Assembly: GCF_900302485.1 (NCBI RefSeq)
Contig: NZ_OMOI01000001.1
Span: 620,001-684,000 of the forward strand
Length of the DNA stretch: 64,000 nt
Direction: 5' to 3'
Source of the DNA: Aliiroseovarius pelagivivens
GTDB taxonomy: Bacteria; Pseudomonadota; Alphaproteobacteria; Rhodobacterales; Rhodobacteraceae
The notes under the pieces were generated by a model that was not told the DNA's origin, did no database searches, and saw only the letters and a program-made list of their open reading frames with translations. A program made the position numbers and the translations under genes. Each line of letters begins with the position of its first letter. Positions within the stretch are counted from its first letter, which is position 1. This document shows positions 8,115 to 15,534 of this stretch, one piece after another.

Positions 8115-9155
8115 TCAGGCGGTTACGCGCCAGTGCAGCGGGAAGCCGGGGTCGAAGGTGGTGACGGTGTGGTCGCCGGCTTGCAGTGACGCCGGATAGG
8201 TCACGGGCTCGCCCTTGGTCAGAGTGATGGTGTCCTCGTTCACGGGTAAGCCATAGAAGGCCGGACCGTGAAGCGATGTGAAACCCTCGAGCTTGTCCAG
8301 CGCGCCTTCGGATTCGAATGTTTCGGCAAGGATCGACAAGGCGTTAGGCGCGGTAAAGCAGCCGGCCGAGCAGCATTCGCTTTCCTTGGCGTGGGTCGGG
8401 TGCGGGGCGCTGTCTGTGCCAAGGAAATAGCGCGGATCGCCCGATGTGGCCGCTGCAATCAGCGCCTCGCGGTGTTCGCGGCGCTTCAGGATTGGCAAGC
8501 AATAATAGTGCGGACGCATACCACCAACCAGCATGTCGTTGCGGTCAAGGATCAGGTGCTGCACCGTGATGGTGGCGCCAAGTTTGGCCTCATTGGCTTT
8601 GACGTAGTCGGCGCCGTCCTTGGTGGTGATGTGCTCCATCACCACGCGCAGGTCAGGCGTTGCGCGGCGGATCGGGTCGAGTACGCGATCGATGAACACG
8701 GCCTCTCGGTCGAAAATATCGATGTCACGGTCGGTGACCTCGCCGTGGACACACAGGGGGCAGCCGATCTCGGCCATCTTTTCCAGCACCGGGCGCACCT
8801 TGTCGAAGTTTTGCACCCCACTGGAGGAATTCGTCGTGGCCCCTGCTGGATAGAGCTTTACCGAGGTGATCAGGCCTGACGCATGAGCCGCTGCCAGATC
8901 TTCTGGGTCCGTCTCTTCGGTCAGGTATAGCGTCATCAAAGGCTCGAACGACATGCCGTTAGGCAGGGCTGCCATGATGCGATCACGATAGGCTTTGGCA
9001 TCGGCCTCGGTCACCACCGGCGGAACAAGGTTCGGCATGATGATGGCGCGGGCAAAATGGCGCGCGGTTTCGGGCAGGACGGCTTTCAGCATTGCGCCAT
9101 CGCGCAGGTGCAGGTGCCAGTCATCGGGGCGGCGGATCGTAAGTGTCTGGGTCAT
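8115..9155 (-). CDS. pyrC: Dihydroorotase
   Basis: A 346-residue zinc enzyme that closes carbamoyl aspartate to dihydroorotate. It is of the short, class II (E. coli PyrC) type. [11 protein letters not shown] near residues 10-20 provides the HxH metal ligands, [12 protein letters not shown] the carbamylated-lysine strand, VHGEVTD and [14 protein letters not shown] further histidines, and [10 protein letters not shown] the catalytic aspartate. I chose the ATG at 9155 (MTQTLTIRR); one 33 bases upstream would add 11 residues without family support. Confidence 0.95.
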   Translation of the reverse strand: MTQTLTIRRPDDWHLHLRDGAMLKAVLPETARHFARAIIMPNLVPPVVTEADAKAYRDRIMAALPNGMSFEPLMTLYLTEETDPEDLAAAHASGLITSVKLYPAGATTNSSSGVQNFDKVRPVLEKMAEIGCPLCVHGEVTDRDIDIFDREAVFIDRVLDPIRRATPDLRVVMEHITTKDGADYVKANEAKLGATITVQHLILDRNDMLVGGMRPHYYCLPILKRREHREALIAAATSGDPRYFLGTDSAPHPTHAKESECCSAGCFTAPNALSILAETFESEGALDKLEGFTSLHGPAFYGLPVNEDTITLTKGEPVTYPASLQAGDHTVTTFDPGFPLHWRVTA

Positions 9156-9240
9156 CGGGGCATGGCATAGCGCAGCCCCGCCCGCCAATCCAGTGGAAAG
9201 CGTGTCACAGGGGGTAGGAAAACCTCAGAGAGGTGCTGCG

Positions 9241-9672
9241 CTAGATTGGCAGGGCGTCCCTCATCTGTTCGTCCACCGGATCGTCTCCAAGGTCACCCAC
9301 CCCCGGCAAGATCGCCTGACAGGGAAGGGCAAGTGGCCTTTCGACCGCCGAAATCAGCGTCCGAAGCTCGTCTCGATAAAATCTGGGATTGGCCAGAATC
9401 GATTGTGGCAGCTTTGACGGGTCGAAAACCCGCTTTTTGTGCGCGATTACGGTGACATCATGCGCGGCACCTTTGAAATCCTGCTTCTGCGCACCATCGC
9501 GAAAGAAAGAACGCAATTCATTTTCGCGCTGGTGCAGACGCTTCAGCTCTGCCCGGATCTGGGCCAGCTCATCGGCGGGGTGAAGGGGCATGTCCTGTGC
9601 AGCACCACAGGGGTGGCTGGCTTGTGGCAGGACAAGGGGTGTTCCGGTCAGTGGGGTGCGAATCTGTTCCAT
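9241..9672 (-). CDS. Conserved-looking hypothetical protein with a short coiled coil
   Basis: A 143-residue soluble protein with no recognised domain. A charged heptad-like stretch, ADELAQIRAELKRLHQREN, lies near residues 33-51 and could form a short coiled coil. The rest is mixed and has no signal peptide or membrane segment. It is divergent from the YeeE/YedE pair and upstream of pyrC on the same strand. The ATG at 9672 was preferred because the longer frame runs into the YeeE promoter region. Coding potential is fair, function unknown. Confidence 0.55.
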   Translation of the reverse strand: MEQIRTPLTGTPLVLPQASHPCGAAQDMPLHPADELAQIRAELKRLHQRENELRSFFRDGAQKQDFKGAAHDVTVIAHKKRVFDPSKLPQSILANPRFYRDELRTLISAVERPLALPCQAILPGVGDLGDDPVDEQMRDALPI

Positions 9673-9731
9673 AAGCCACAATGTGCGCGGTTTGGTTAAA
9701 GCGGGTTTAATTGCCTCTGAGGCGCAGGGTG

Positions 9732-9777
9732 TTGACATCGTATCATTTGCAACGATAACATATTCGAACAAATGAAT
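9732..9777 (+). promoter_or_regulatory. Promoter with SqrR/BigR-like inverted repeat
   Basis: A perfect -35 (TTGACA, 9732-9737) is followed after 16 bases by a weak -10 (GATAAC, 9754-9759). Overlapping the expected start site is ATTC-N8-GAAT (9762-9777), extended to CATATTC...GAATGTG. ATTC-N8-GAAT is the motif I recall for the persulfide-responsive repressor SqrR of Rhodobacter and related BigR/YgaV proteins. It fits a sulfur-transport target. No sqrR-like gene lies next to it. Confidence 0.6.
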
Positions 9778-9793
9778 GTGAAAGGGGTGTCCC

Positions 9794-10342
9794 ATGACAC
9801 TGAACTGGAAAATCGGAGGGGTGGCGCTGGGCCTTGTGTTCTTCCTTGCTGTCCTCTTGGTCAAACCCATCGGGGTCTCGACGCAATTCGTGATCCTGGA
9901 CGGGATCATCGCGGATGTCGTGAACCCGGAACTGGTGACGAAAACCGACGATGGCTATACGTCCACCAACGCCTATCTGGCAAAGTCCGGTGGCAAGTAT
10001 GCCAAATCGGTTGCCGACCCGCTGAACTATAGCTTCATCTTCGTGATCGCGATGATGGTTGGGGCGTACCTGTCCGCCATGATGCGCGGTGGCAACGGTG
10101 TAGATGAAAACAAGCTGCCCGCGATCCACTATGACAATTTCGGAGACAGCCCGATGAAGCGCTATGCAATCGCGTTTATCGGCGGTTTCATCGTGCTTTA
10201 TGGCGCACGTCTGGCCGGGGGCTGCACCTCGGGTCACATGATGTCGGGTATGATGCAGACCGCTCTGTCGGGCTATATCTTCGCTGCTGGCGCCTTTGCT
10301 GCGGCCGTGCCTGTCGCCATGATGATGTATAAGAAAGGATAA
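9794..10342 (+). CDS. YeeE/YedE family membrane protein (sulfur compound transport)
   Basis: A 182-residue inner-membrane protein and the first half of a split YeeE/YedE transporter. E. coli YeeE takes up thiosulfate; related pairs (PmpA/PmpB, SoxT-like) move sulfur-containing ions. About four hydrophobic segments are visible, and the conserved GARLAGGCTSGHMMSG block carries the cysteine thought to contact the substrate. A large hydrophilic loop lies near residues 45-75. GAAAGGGG precedes the ATG. It is followed 3 bases later by the DUF6691 partner, and the pair is closed by a terminator. Confidence 0.88.
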   Translation: MTLNWKIGGVALGLVFFLAVLLVKPIGVSTQFVILDGIIADVVNPELVTKTDDGYTSTNAYLAKSGGKYAKSVADPLNYSFIFVIAMMVGAYLSAMMRGGNGVDENKLPAIHYDNFGDSPMKRYAIAFIGGFIVLYGARLAGGCTSGHMMSGMMQTALSGYIFAAGAFAAAVPVAMMMYKKG

Positions 10343-10345
10343 GCT

Positions 10346-10930
10346 ATGCAGATTGTTCTCGCTCTCGTAATCGGTGCGCTCTTCGGCTTCGTCCTTGATC
10401 GTATTGGTGCCACCAACCCGACTGTATTGATCCGTATGCTGAGCCTGCGGTCTCTGGGTCTGATGAAAGCCATTTTGCTTGCCATTGGCGTCGGTTCGAT
10501 CCTGATGTTTGGCGGCCAGATGGCTGGTCTTGTCGATGTGGGTCACATGTCAGTCAAAACCGCCTACGCCGGTGTATTCGTTGGTGGCCTTCTGCTGGGT
10601 GCAGGCTGGGCACTGTCGGGTTTTTGCCCCGGTACCGGAGTTTGCGCCGCGGCTACTGGCCGCAAAGATGCGCTGTTCTTTATTCTTGGCGGTTTGCTGG
10701 GTGCAGCGGCCTATATGATCACCTACCCATCGGTAAAAGCCACTGGGATGCTGGATGCGATCGCTGGCGGCAAGGTGACTTTGGGAACCGTTCCAGGCGC
10801 GAAATACGAAGGCCTGATGGCGATGCCGGGTGACGTGCTTGGGGTTGTGCTGGGTCTGGTCTTTGTTGCAGTGGCCTTTGCAGTGCCCGAAGCTCCGCGC
10901 GGAGATGCGGTGCCGGCACCTGCCGAGTAA
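10346..10930 (+). CDS. DUF6691 family protein, second half of the YeeE/YedE pair
   Basis: A 194-residue inner-membrane protein with about five hydrophobic segments. It mirrors the first half: LSGFCPGTGVCAAATGRKD is the matching cysteine-bearing turn (two cysteines), preceded by GGLLLGAGWAL. The pair therefore has pseudo-twofold symmetry, and both proteins are probably needed for one channel. The 3-base gap implies translational coupling. Regulation is probably by the ATTC-N8-GAAT operator upstream of the pair. The ion transported is inferred (thiosulfate, sulfite or a persulfide), not seen. Confidence 0.86.
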   Translation: MQIVLALVIGALFGFVLDRIGATNPTVLIRMLSLRSLGLMKAILLAIGVGSILMFGGQMAGLVDVGHMSVKTAYAGVFVGGLLLGAGWALSGFCPGTGVCAAATGRKDALFFILGGLLGAAAYMITYPSVKATGMLDAIAGGKVTLGTVPGAKYEGLMAMPGDVLGVVLGLVFVAVAFAVPEAPRGDAVPAPAE

Positions 10931-10956
10931 ACAGACAAACATATAGCGATTGAAAC

Positions 10957-10982
10957 GGGCCGCCTTGTGCGGCCCTTTCTCT
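10957..10982 (+). terminator. Terminator after the YeeE pair
   Basis: A 7-bp perfect stem (GGGCCGC, loop CTTGT, GCGGCCC) is followed by TTTCTCTT, 26 bases after the DUF6691 stop. Confidence 0.8.
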
Positions 10983-11035
10983 TGCACGGCGCGGGTAAAA
11001 TGCCCACATAGCTCGAAGTGAAACTCGAGGTTGCC

Positions 11036-12022
11036 GTGACCCAATCCCCCTCTTCATCATTCGACCGCATTCCGGAACTGGCTCTGGACTGGATTGCGCA
11101 GGGTCGACAGGTGGCCATCGCCACGGTCGTGTCCACATGGGGCAGCGCACCGCGCCCTATCGGTAGTCAGATGCTGATCGCAGACAGCGGCGAAATCGAA
11201 GGCTCGGTGTCGGGCGGGTGCGTCGAGGGCGCTGTGGTGATCGAGGCGCAAGAGACGCTGCGCACAGGCCTGCCTGTATTGCTCGAGTTCGGCGTGTCGG
11301 GCGAGGACGCGTTTTCGGCCGGGTTGGCGTGTGGAGGCGAGATCAAGGTGGTTGTCGAGCCAGTCGGCGAAGACATCGGAGCAGGGCGTGGAATGCCGAT
11401 TGCGATGTTGGAAGATCTGGTTGCTGCCCGTTCGACACGCTCGCGCATCGTCTATGAGGTGACGCTGGACCGCTGGGTTCGCAGTTTGAGAGAGCCTTGT
11501 CAGGATGAAGCCCAGATCGGGATCACAGATGGCACTTATGTCCATCCGCACGAACCGCCACTCCGCCTGATCATCGCCGGAGCCGTGCATGTTGCTCAGG
11601 CGTTAATCCCCATGGCGCAGGTCGTCGGGTTCGACGTGGTGCTGATCGACCCGCGCGGGGCATTTGCCACAGAGGACCGCTTTCCCGGCGTGACCATTCA
11701 TAAGGACTACCCTGACGAGGTTTTACCTCAGATCGGCATCGATCATCGCACGGCTATCGTGACGCTTGCCCATGACCCCAAGATCGACGACCCGGCGCTT
11801 GAGGCCGGGTTCACCTCGGACGCGTTCTATATTGGGGCGCTGGGATCACGGCGCACGCAGGGACAGCGGCTTGAACGTCTTTCGGCGCGCGGATATGGCC
11901 CCGAAGATCTGCGGCGCATTCATGGGCCGGTTGGGCTGGATATCGGTGCGTTGGGGCCAGCGGAAATCGCTGTCTCGATTATGGCCGAGCTTGTGGCGCG
12001 GCATCGCAGCAGGCTTGCCTGA
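11036..12022 (+). CDS. XdhC/CoxI family protein
   Basis: A 328-residue protein. The N-terminal XdhC/CoxI domain is recognisable by VVSTWGSAPRPIGSQM and GSVSGGCVEGAVV. The C-terminal Rossmann-like domain starts with LRLIIAGAVHVAQAL and includes ALGSRRTQGQRLERL and IGALGPAEIAVSIMAE near the end. XdhC proteins bind molybdenum cofactor and help sulfurate it for xanthine dehydrogenase or CO dehydrogenase-type enzymes. No such enzyme gene is in the window, so the client is unknown. I chose the GTG at 11036, which has a GAGG site 5-6 bases upstream; a GTG at 11018 is possible. Confidence 0.85.
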   Translation: MTQSPSSSFDRIPELALDWIAQGRQVAIATVVSTWGSAPRPIGSQMLIADSGEIEGSVSGGCVEGAVVIEAQETLRTGLPVLLEFGVSGEDAFSAGLACGGEIKVVVEPVGEDIGAGRGMPIAMLEDLVAARSTRSRIVYEVTLDRWVRSLREPCQDEAQIGITDGTYVHPHEPPLRLIIAGAVHVAQALIPMAQVVGFDVVLIDPRGAFATEDRFPGVTIHKDYPDEVLPQIGIDHRTAIVTLAHDPKIDDPALEAGFTSDAFYIGALGSRRTQGQRLERLSARGYGPEDLRRIHGPVGLDIGALGPAEIAVSIMAELVARHRSRLA

Positions 12023-12150
12023 AACGCGGGCACTGACCGAGTTGTTCTGAATCAAAGTGTTCATGTTGAACTGTGCTAAAGTGTATGCGGGTGTTTAAAG
12101 CCCATGAACCGCTGAATCCAGCGTCGCGCGAACGATGAGGAGGACGGATC

Positions 12151-12567
12151 ATGTTGAAATATTTACCAAAACTCACCGCTACGATCGTTTTCGCAAGCGG
12201 ATTGATGGCACACACAGCTTTCGCTGACACGCCAGGTGAGGAGCAGTTCCTGAATTCCTGCGCCTCGTGTCACGGGGCACTGGCCGATGGGAATGGACCC
12301 TTGGGCGACGTGCTGAATATGAGTGTTCCCGACCTGACCACTATTGCCCAACGAAACGACGGGCAGTTTCCGTTTTTGAAGGTGGTCCATATGGTTGATG
12401 GCCGTTCCGGAGTGATGGCACATGGATCGGACATGCCTGTTTGGGGCGATCAATTCTCTGATCAGTTGGATGCCGAGAATGCAATGGCGCGTGATTTAAG
12501 CGCTGTCTACGAGGTGCGTGGACGTATTCTGTCGCTTGTCTACTATCTGGAGAGCGTCCAGAAGTAA
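12151..12567 (+). CDS. Periplasmic class I cytochrome c
   Basis: A 138-residue exported haem protein. A signal peptide of about 25 residues ends AFAD. The haem attachment motif is CASCH (Cys37, Cys40, His41), and the likely distal ligand is Met95 in SDMPVWG. GAGGAGG gives a strong ribosome site. The protein has one haem and no anchor, so it is a soluble electron carrier or a subunit-like domain. Neighbours (XdhC upstream, infC downstream on the other strand) do not reveal its partner. Confidence 0.88.
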   Translation: MLKYLPKLTATIVFASGLMAHTAFADTPGEEQFLNSCASCHGALADGNGPLGDVLNMSVPDLTTIAQRNDGQFPFLKVVHMVDGRSGVMAHGSDMPVWGDQFSDQLDAENAMARDLSAVYEVRGRILSLVYYLESVQK

Positions 12568-12606
12568 CCCTTGCGGTGGTCCCGGCCGGAGGAGGGCTGG
12601 GCGCAA

Positions 12607-12635
12607 CAAAAAACGCCCTGCGAATGCAGGGCGTT
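12607..12635 (-). terminator. Terminator of infC
   Basis: A 10-bp perfect stem (AACGCCCTGC, 4-base loop, GCAGGGCGTT) is followed on the minus strand by a run of six T. It lies about 25 bases after the infC stop. On the plus strand the tail is only TTCTTAAAA, so termination from the cytochrome side would be weak. Confidence 0.85.
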
Positions 12636-12657
12636 CTTAAAACGGTATCAGATGGAG

Positions 12658-13203
12658 TTATTTCGGGAGTGGGCCGATCATCATGACCATCTGGCGGCCT
12701 TCCATCTTGGGCATGTTTTCCACCTTGCCCAGTTCCTTGATGTCTTCTGCCACGCGCAGCAACAGTTCACGGCCAAGGTTCTGGTGGGCCATTTCGCGAC
12801 CACGGAAGCGCAGGGTCACTTTGACCTTGTCACCCTTTTCCAGGAATTTCACCACATTGCGCATCTTGACGTCATAGTCGTGGGTGTCGGTGTTCGGACG
12901 GAACTTGACCTCTTTGACCTCGATCGTCTTTTGCTTCTTGCGGGCCTCGGATTCGCGCTTTTGCTGTTCGTATTTGAACTTGCCGAAATCCATGATTTTA
13001 CAGACAGGGGGATTGGCATTGGGCGAAATCTCGACCAGATCCAGACCTGCCTCTTGCGCCATTGCTAGGCCACGCGCAGGGGCAACAACCCCAACGTTTT
13101 CGCCTTCAGCGCCAATCAGGCGGATTTCCGGGCCGCGAATGCGATCGTTGATGCGGGGGCCGGTGTCGCGCGTCGGGGGCGCGTTATGAGGTCTGCGGGC
13201 TAT
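12658..13203 (-). CDS. infC: Translation initiation factor IF-3 (ATA start codon)
   Basis: A 181-residue factor that binds the 30S subunit and rejects non-canonical start codons. The frame is intact from ATA at 13203, giving [19 protein letters not shown], the usual alphaproteobacterial N terminus, through [20 protein letters not shown] to the C-terminal [13 protein letters not shown] and MIGPLPK. The first in-frame ATG (13062) would delete 47 residues including the conserved RIND block. An AAGGA site lies about 8 bases before the ATA. Rare start codons (ATT, ATC, ATA) are a known hallmark of infC and underlie its autoregulation, because IF-3 discriminates against them. No rpmI/rplT follow. 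Confidence 0.95.
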   Translation of the reverse strand: MARRPHNAPPTRDTGPRINDRIRGPEIRLIGAEGENVGVVAPARGLAMAQEAGLDLVEISPNANPPVCKIMDFGKFKYEQQKRESEARKKQKTIEVKEVKFRPNTDTHDYDVKMRNVVKFLEKGDKVKVTLRFRGREMAHQNLGRELLLRVAEDIKELGKVENMPKMEGRQMVMMIGPLPK

Positions 13204-13222
13204 TGTGCCATTCCTTCTGTCG

Positions 13223-13246
13223 TTTCGCTAAACTATGGAAGCGAAA
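13223..13246 (-). promoter_or_regulatory. Inverted repeat in the infC upstream region
   Basis: TTTCGCT and AGCGAAA form a perfect 7-bp inverted repeat separated by 10 bases, starting 20 bases upstream of the ATA start. It could be a leader hairpin close to the ribosome site or a protein-binding site. The rest of 13247-13415 holds no gene and presumably carries the divergent promoters of infC and the alanine-rich gene. Confidence 0.35.
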
Positions 13247-13415
13247 GGTAAAGGCGCACCGCCCCGCTTTCAACCCGATAGTTTGGGTTTTCTAAGCGTT
13301 TTGACGCCGAAATGGGGAAACTCCCCTTGCACCTAAGTGATTATGCACGCACATCCGTGGCGAAGACAGGGTCAATCCAGTGACCTTGTACGAAAAACTA
13401 ATTGAGGATGTCGAC

Positions 13416-13970
13416 ATGAACAAATCCATTATCGCGCTTCTGGTTGTGGCTGCTGCTGCCTTTGGCGGATACAAGTGGTATGAAGGCAATCAGGCCAAGA
13501 TCGCCGCCGAAGAGGCTGCTGTCGTTGCCGCTGCCGAAGCCAAAGCCGCTGAAGAAGCCGCTGCTGCCGCCAAGGCAGCTGAAGAAGCCGCCGCTGCAGA
13601 AGCCGCTGCCCAAGCAGCCGCCGAAGCCGCTGCCGCTGAAGCTGCTGCTGCGGCAGAAGCCGTCGAGGCTGCCGCTCAGGCTGCCGTTGAAGCGGCTGGC
13701 GATGCTGTCGAAGGTGCCGTCGAAGCTGTTGGCGACGCTGTGACCGAAGCACTGGGCACGGCCGCTGAAGAAGGCGGTGCCATGGATATGGCCAAGACCC
13801 TGCTGACCCCAGAAGGATTTGATGCTGCCAAAGTAGGTGAGTTGATTGACGGCTCGTCGCTGGATGACGCCACCAAGGTAGCCCTGAAAACGGCTGCCGA
13901 TGCGGCTGCAAGCAACCCCGCGCTTCTTCAGGTCGCGCTGGACCAGATCAAGACTGCTCTGGGTATGTAA
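13416..13970 (+). CDS. Membrane-anchored alanine-rich helical protein
   Basis: A 184-residue protein. Residues 4-18 are hydrophobic (SIIALLVVAAAAFGG) and form an anchor or signal peptide. Residues about 28-115 are almost entirely Ala and Glu with some Lys, Val and Gly, a pattern of a long charged alanine helix or coiled coil resembling apolipoprotein or TolA stalks. The last 60 residues form a more ordinary small domain (TLLTPEGFDAAKVGELID...). GAGGATG precedes the ATG. A strong terminator follows. No family was recognised; a periplasm-spanning spacer role is inference. Confidence 0.75.
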   Translation: MNKSIIALLVVAAAAFGGYKWYEGNQAKIAAEEAAVVAAAEAKAAEEAAAAAKAAEEAAAAEAAAQAAAEAAAAEAAAAAEAVEAAAQAAVEAAGDAVEGAVEAVGDAVTEALGTAAEEGGAMDMAKTLLTPEGFDAAKVGELIDGSSLDDATKVALKTAADAAASNPALLQVALDQIKTALGM

Positions 13971-13994
13971 GCTTAGGCTTTCTTCCACGAACAC

Positions 13995-14028
13995 AAAGCC
14001 GTGCAGAGCAATCTGCGCGGCTTTTTTT
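13995..14028 (+). terminator. Terminator of the alanine-rich gene
   Basis: AAAGCCG-T-GCAGA, loop GCAA, TCTGC-G-CGGCTTT forms a 12-bp stem with one internal mismatch and runs into seven T. It ends 7 bases before the convergent SRAP gene stop. Confidence 0.9.
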
Positions 14029-14034
14029 ATGCCG

Positions 14035-14748
14035 TCACTCCCCGAAGTCGAAGCCGCCAGTGCCGACAGGCTCGATCAATTGCGGGCCATCATCTTTCAT
14101 GCCGAATTTAGCAACCTGGTGGGTTTGGAAGCGCCCTGTCCAATGGGTGCCGAACGCTGCGCGGATCTCATCATCCGGGGCAGTGTGATCCATCCATTGC
14201 GCCGCCTCCTCGGCCGAGAGCAGCACCGGCATGCGGGGGTGCAGATCGTGGATCTCGGGCAGGGCGGGGCGGGTTAGGATGGTGCAGGTCTCGCGCCCAT
14301 CGGCCAATGTGCTGCGCAGTCCAGCAAATAGCGTCACTGGGTCATTCTGCTGCAGTGAAATATAATTGGGCTGCCGATCCGACTTCGGGCCGCTCCATTC
14401 ATAGTATCCCAGCGCGGGGATTACACAGCGCGCATGGCGCCATGCCTCGCGAAAGGTGGGTTTTTCATGCGCAGTTTCGATCTTGGCGTTGAAGGTGGTG
14501 GCCTTCCACTCTTCCGCAGGGCCCTTGAACCAATGTGGAACCAGCCACCAGCGCGCGGTCGAGGCAATCAGGTTTTCTCCCTGCGGGAACAGGATGTTTA
14601 CCTGTTGTGTGGGCTTCACATTATATCCGGTCGCTGCGGGCGGTGCGTCGCTGGCAATCACGACCGAACGACTGGGGTAGATGAACCCTTCGATAATGGC
14701 CGCCATCTGGGCCTGCGTCATCTCGCCTGCGATCAGTCTTCCACACAT
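14035..14748 (-). CDS. SRAP domain protein (HMCES/YedK type)
   Basis: A 237-residue protein of the SOS response-associated peptidase family. These proteins form a thiazolidine crosslink with abasic sites in single-stranded DNA through Cys2 and so shield them. The defining start MCGR is present once the initiator Met is removed. The other active-site elements are visible: TFNAKIET (Asn), LGYYEW (Glu) and LHPRMP (His). The start at 14748 is fixed by the need for Cys2; longer in-frame starts would bury it. It lies downstream of azoR but after that gene's terminator. Confidence 0.93.
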   Translation of the reverse strand: MCGRLIAGEMTQAQMAAIIEGFIYPSRSVVIASDAPPAATGYNVKPTQQVNILFPQGENLIASTARWWLVPHWFKGPAEEWKATTFNAKIETAHEKPTFREAWRHARCVIPALGYYEWSGPKSDRQPNYISLQQNDPVTLFAGLRSTLADGRETCTILTRPALPEIHDLHPRMPVLLSAEEAAQWMDHTAPDDEIRAAFGTHWTGRFQTHQVAKFGMKDDGPQLIEPVGTGGFDFGE

Positions 14749-14796
14749 AAGGAAAGCTTGCCCGCATTTGCGCGGGCTGTCCATGACGCTTGGCCT

Positions 14797-14828
14797 AAAC
14801 AGAAACGGGACCGCAAACGGCCCCGTTT
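14797..14828 (-). terminator. Terminator of azoR
   Basis: On the minus strand AAACGGG-G-CCG, loop TTTG, CGG-T-CCCGTTT forms a 10-bp stem with one mismatch, followed by TTTCTGTTT. It begins 24 bases after the azoR stop. Confidence 0.8.
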
Positions 14829-14851
14829 CGTTTCTAGCTGTTGGTGAGGTC

Positions 14852-15412
14852 TTAGGCTGCGAGCGCCTGAATGGCTTGCTCGGCATCTGCCAGACCTGCT
14901 TCGCCAGCTGCGCCCACAAAGGACACGTCGGTCAGGCCCATGAAGCCCAAAACATGGGTCAGATAGGGCGAGGCGAATTCAAAGGGCGCACCCACCGGGG
15001 TACCACCCGAAGCGCTTACCACGATCACGCGTTTGCCATCCAGCAGGCCAACCGGGCCGTTCTCAGTATAATGGAAGGTCACGCCAACACGGGCCAGCTG
15101 GTCGATCCAGGCTTTCAGGGTCGAGGGGACCGAGAAGTTGTAGACCGGCATCGAGATCACGATCAGGTCGGCGGCTTGAACCTCGGCGACGATGTCGTCC
15201 GACAGGGCAAGTGCGGCTTTGTCTGCATCGCTACGGGCTTCGGGCGGGGTGAAGGTGGCGCGAGTGAAATCTGCGTCAATGTGAGGGATGCCAGCGCCCA
15301 AATTGCGGGTGGTGACCGTGGCGTCCGCGTAACGGGCCACAACGTCATCTGCCAGTTTGCGCGAAAGCGAGGTGTCGGTGCGGGTCGAGCTGTCGATACG
15401 AAGGATATGCAT
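14852..15412 (-). CDS. azoR: FMN-dependent NADH-azoreductase
   Basis: A 186-residue flavodoxin-like enzyme that reduces quinones and azo compounds with NADH. The FMN phosphate loop is near the start (ILRIDSSTRTDTSLSRKL), MPVYNFSVPSTLKAWIDQL is the strongly conserved central block, and VVSASGGTPVGAPFEF binds the isoalloxazine. Length and order match AzoR. The ATG at 15412 (MHILRIDSS) is the family start. It is divergently transcribed from a LysR-type regulator, which is the usual arrangement and suggests induction by quinones or electrophiles. Confidence 0.92.
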   Translation of the reverse strand: MHILRIDSSTRTDTSLSRKLADDVVARYADATVTTRNLGAGIPHIDADFTRATFTPPEARSDADKAALALSDDIVAEVQAADLIVISMPVYNFSVPSTLKAWIDQLARVGVTFHYTENGPVGLLDGKRVIVVSASGGTPVGAPFEFASPYLTHVLGFMGLTDVSFVGAAGEAGLADAEQAIQALAA

Positions 15413-15493
15413 TGGATGTCTCCGGGGTTGTGTGTCTGTTGAGGAGAATGTGTGCTCTTGCATTTCCGAACGCAATCTGAGTTAATCAACAGG

Positions 15494-15513
15494 ATGTGTG
15501 TGAAAATGCACAT
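15494..15513. promoter_or_regulatory. Likely LysR operator between azoR and lysR-type gene
   Basis: ATGTG-N10-CACAT, a perfect 5-bp inverted repeat, lies 21 bases before the regulator's start and 82 bases before azoR. It contains a T-N11-A type core as LysR sites do. A related imperfect copy, ATGTGTGCTCTTGCAT, lies at 15448-15463, closer to azoR, as expected for the activation site. Confidence 0.5.
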
Positions 15514-15534
15514 ACCTTAACGAAAGGGGATCAC

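Noticed and set aside
9743..10546. His- and Asp-rich minus-strand frame opposite the YeeE pair
   Set aside because: Antisense to two clear membrane-protein genes; no start signals.
13500..13700. Repetitive GCTGCC/GCCGAA stretch as a DNA repeat array
   Set aside because: It is in frame and encodes the alanine-rich helix; units are irregular and not a tandem repeat or CRISPR.
13398..13994. Minus-strand frame rich in Gly and Ser opposite the alanine-rich gene
   Set aside because: It is the reverse reading of Ala/Glu codons. The plus frame has the ribosome site, anchor and terminator.
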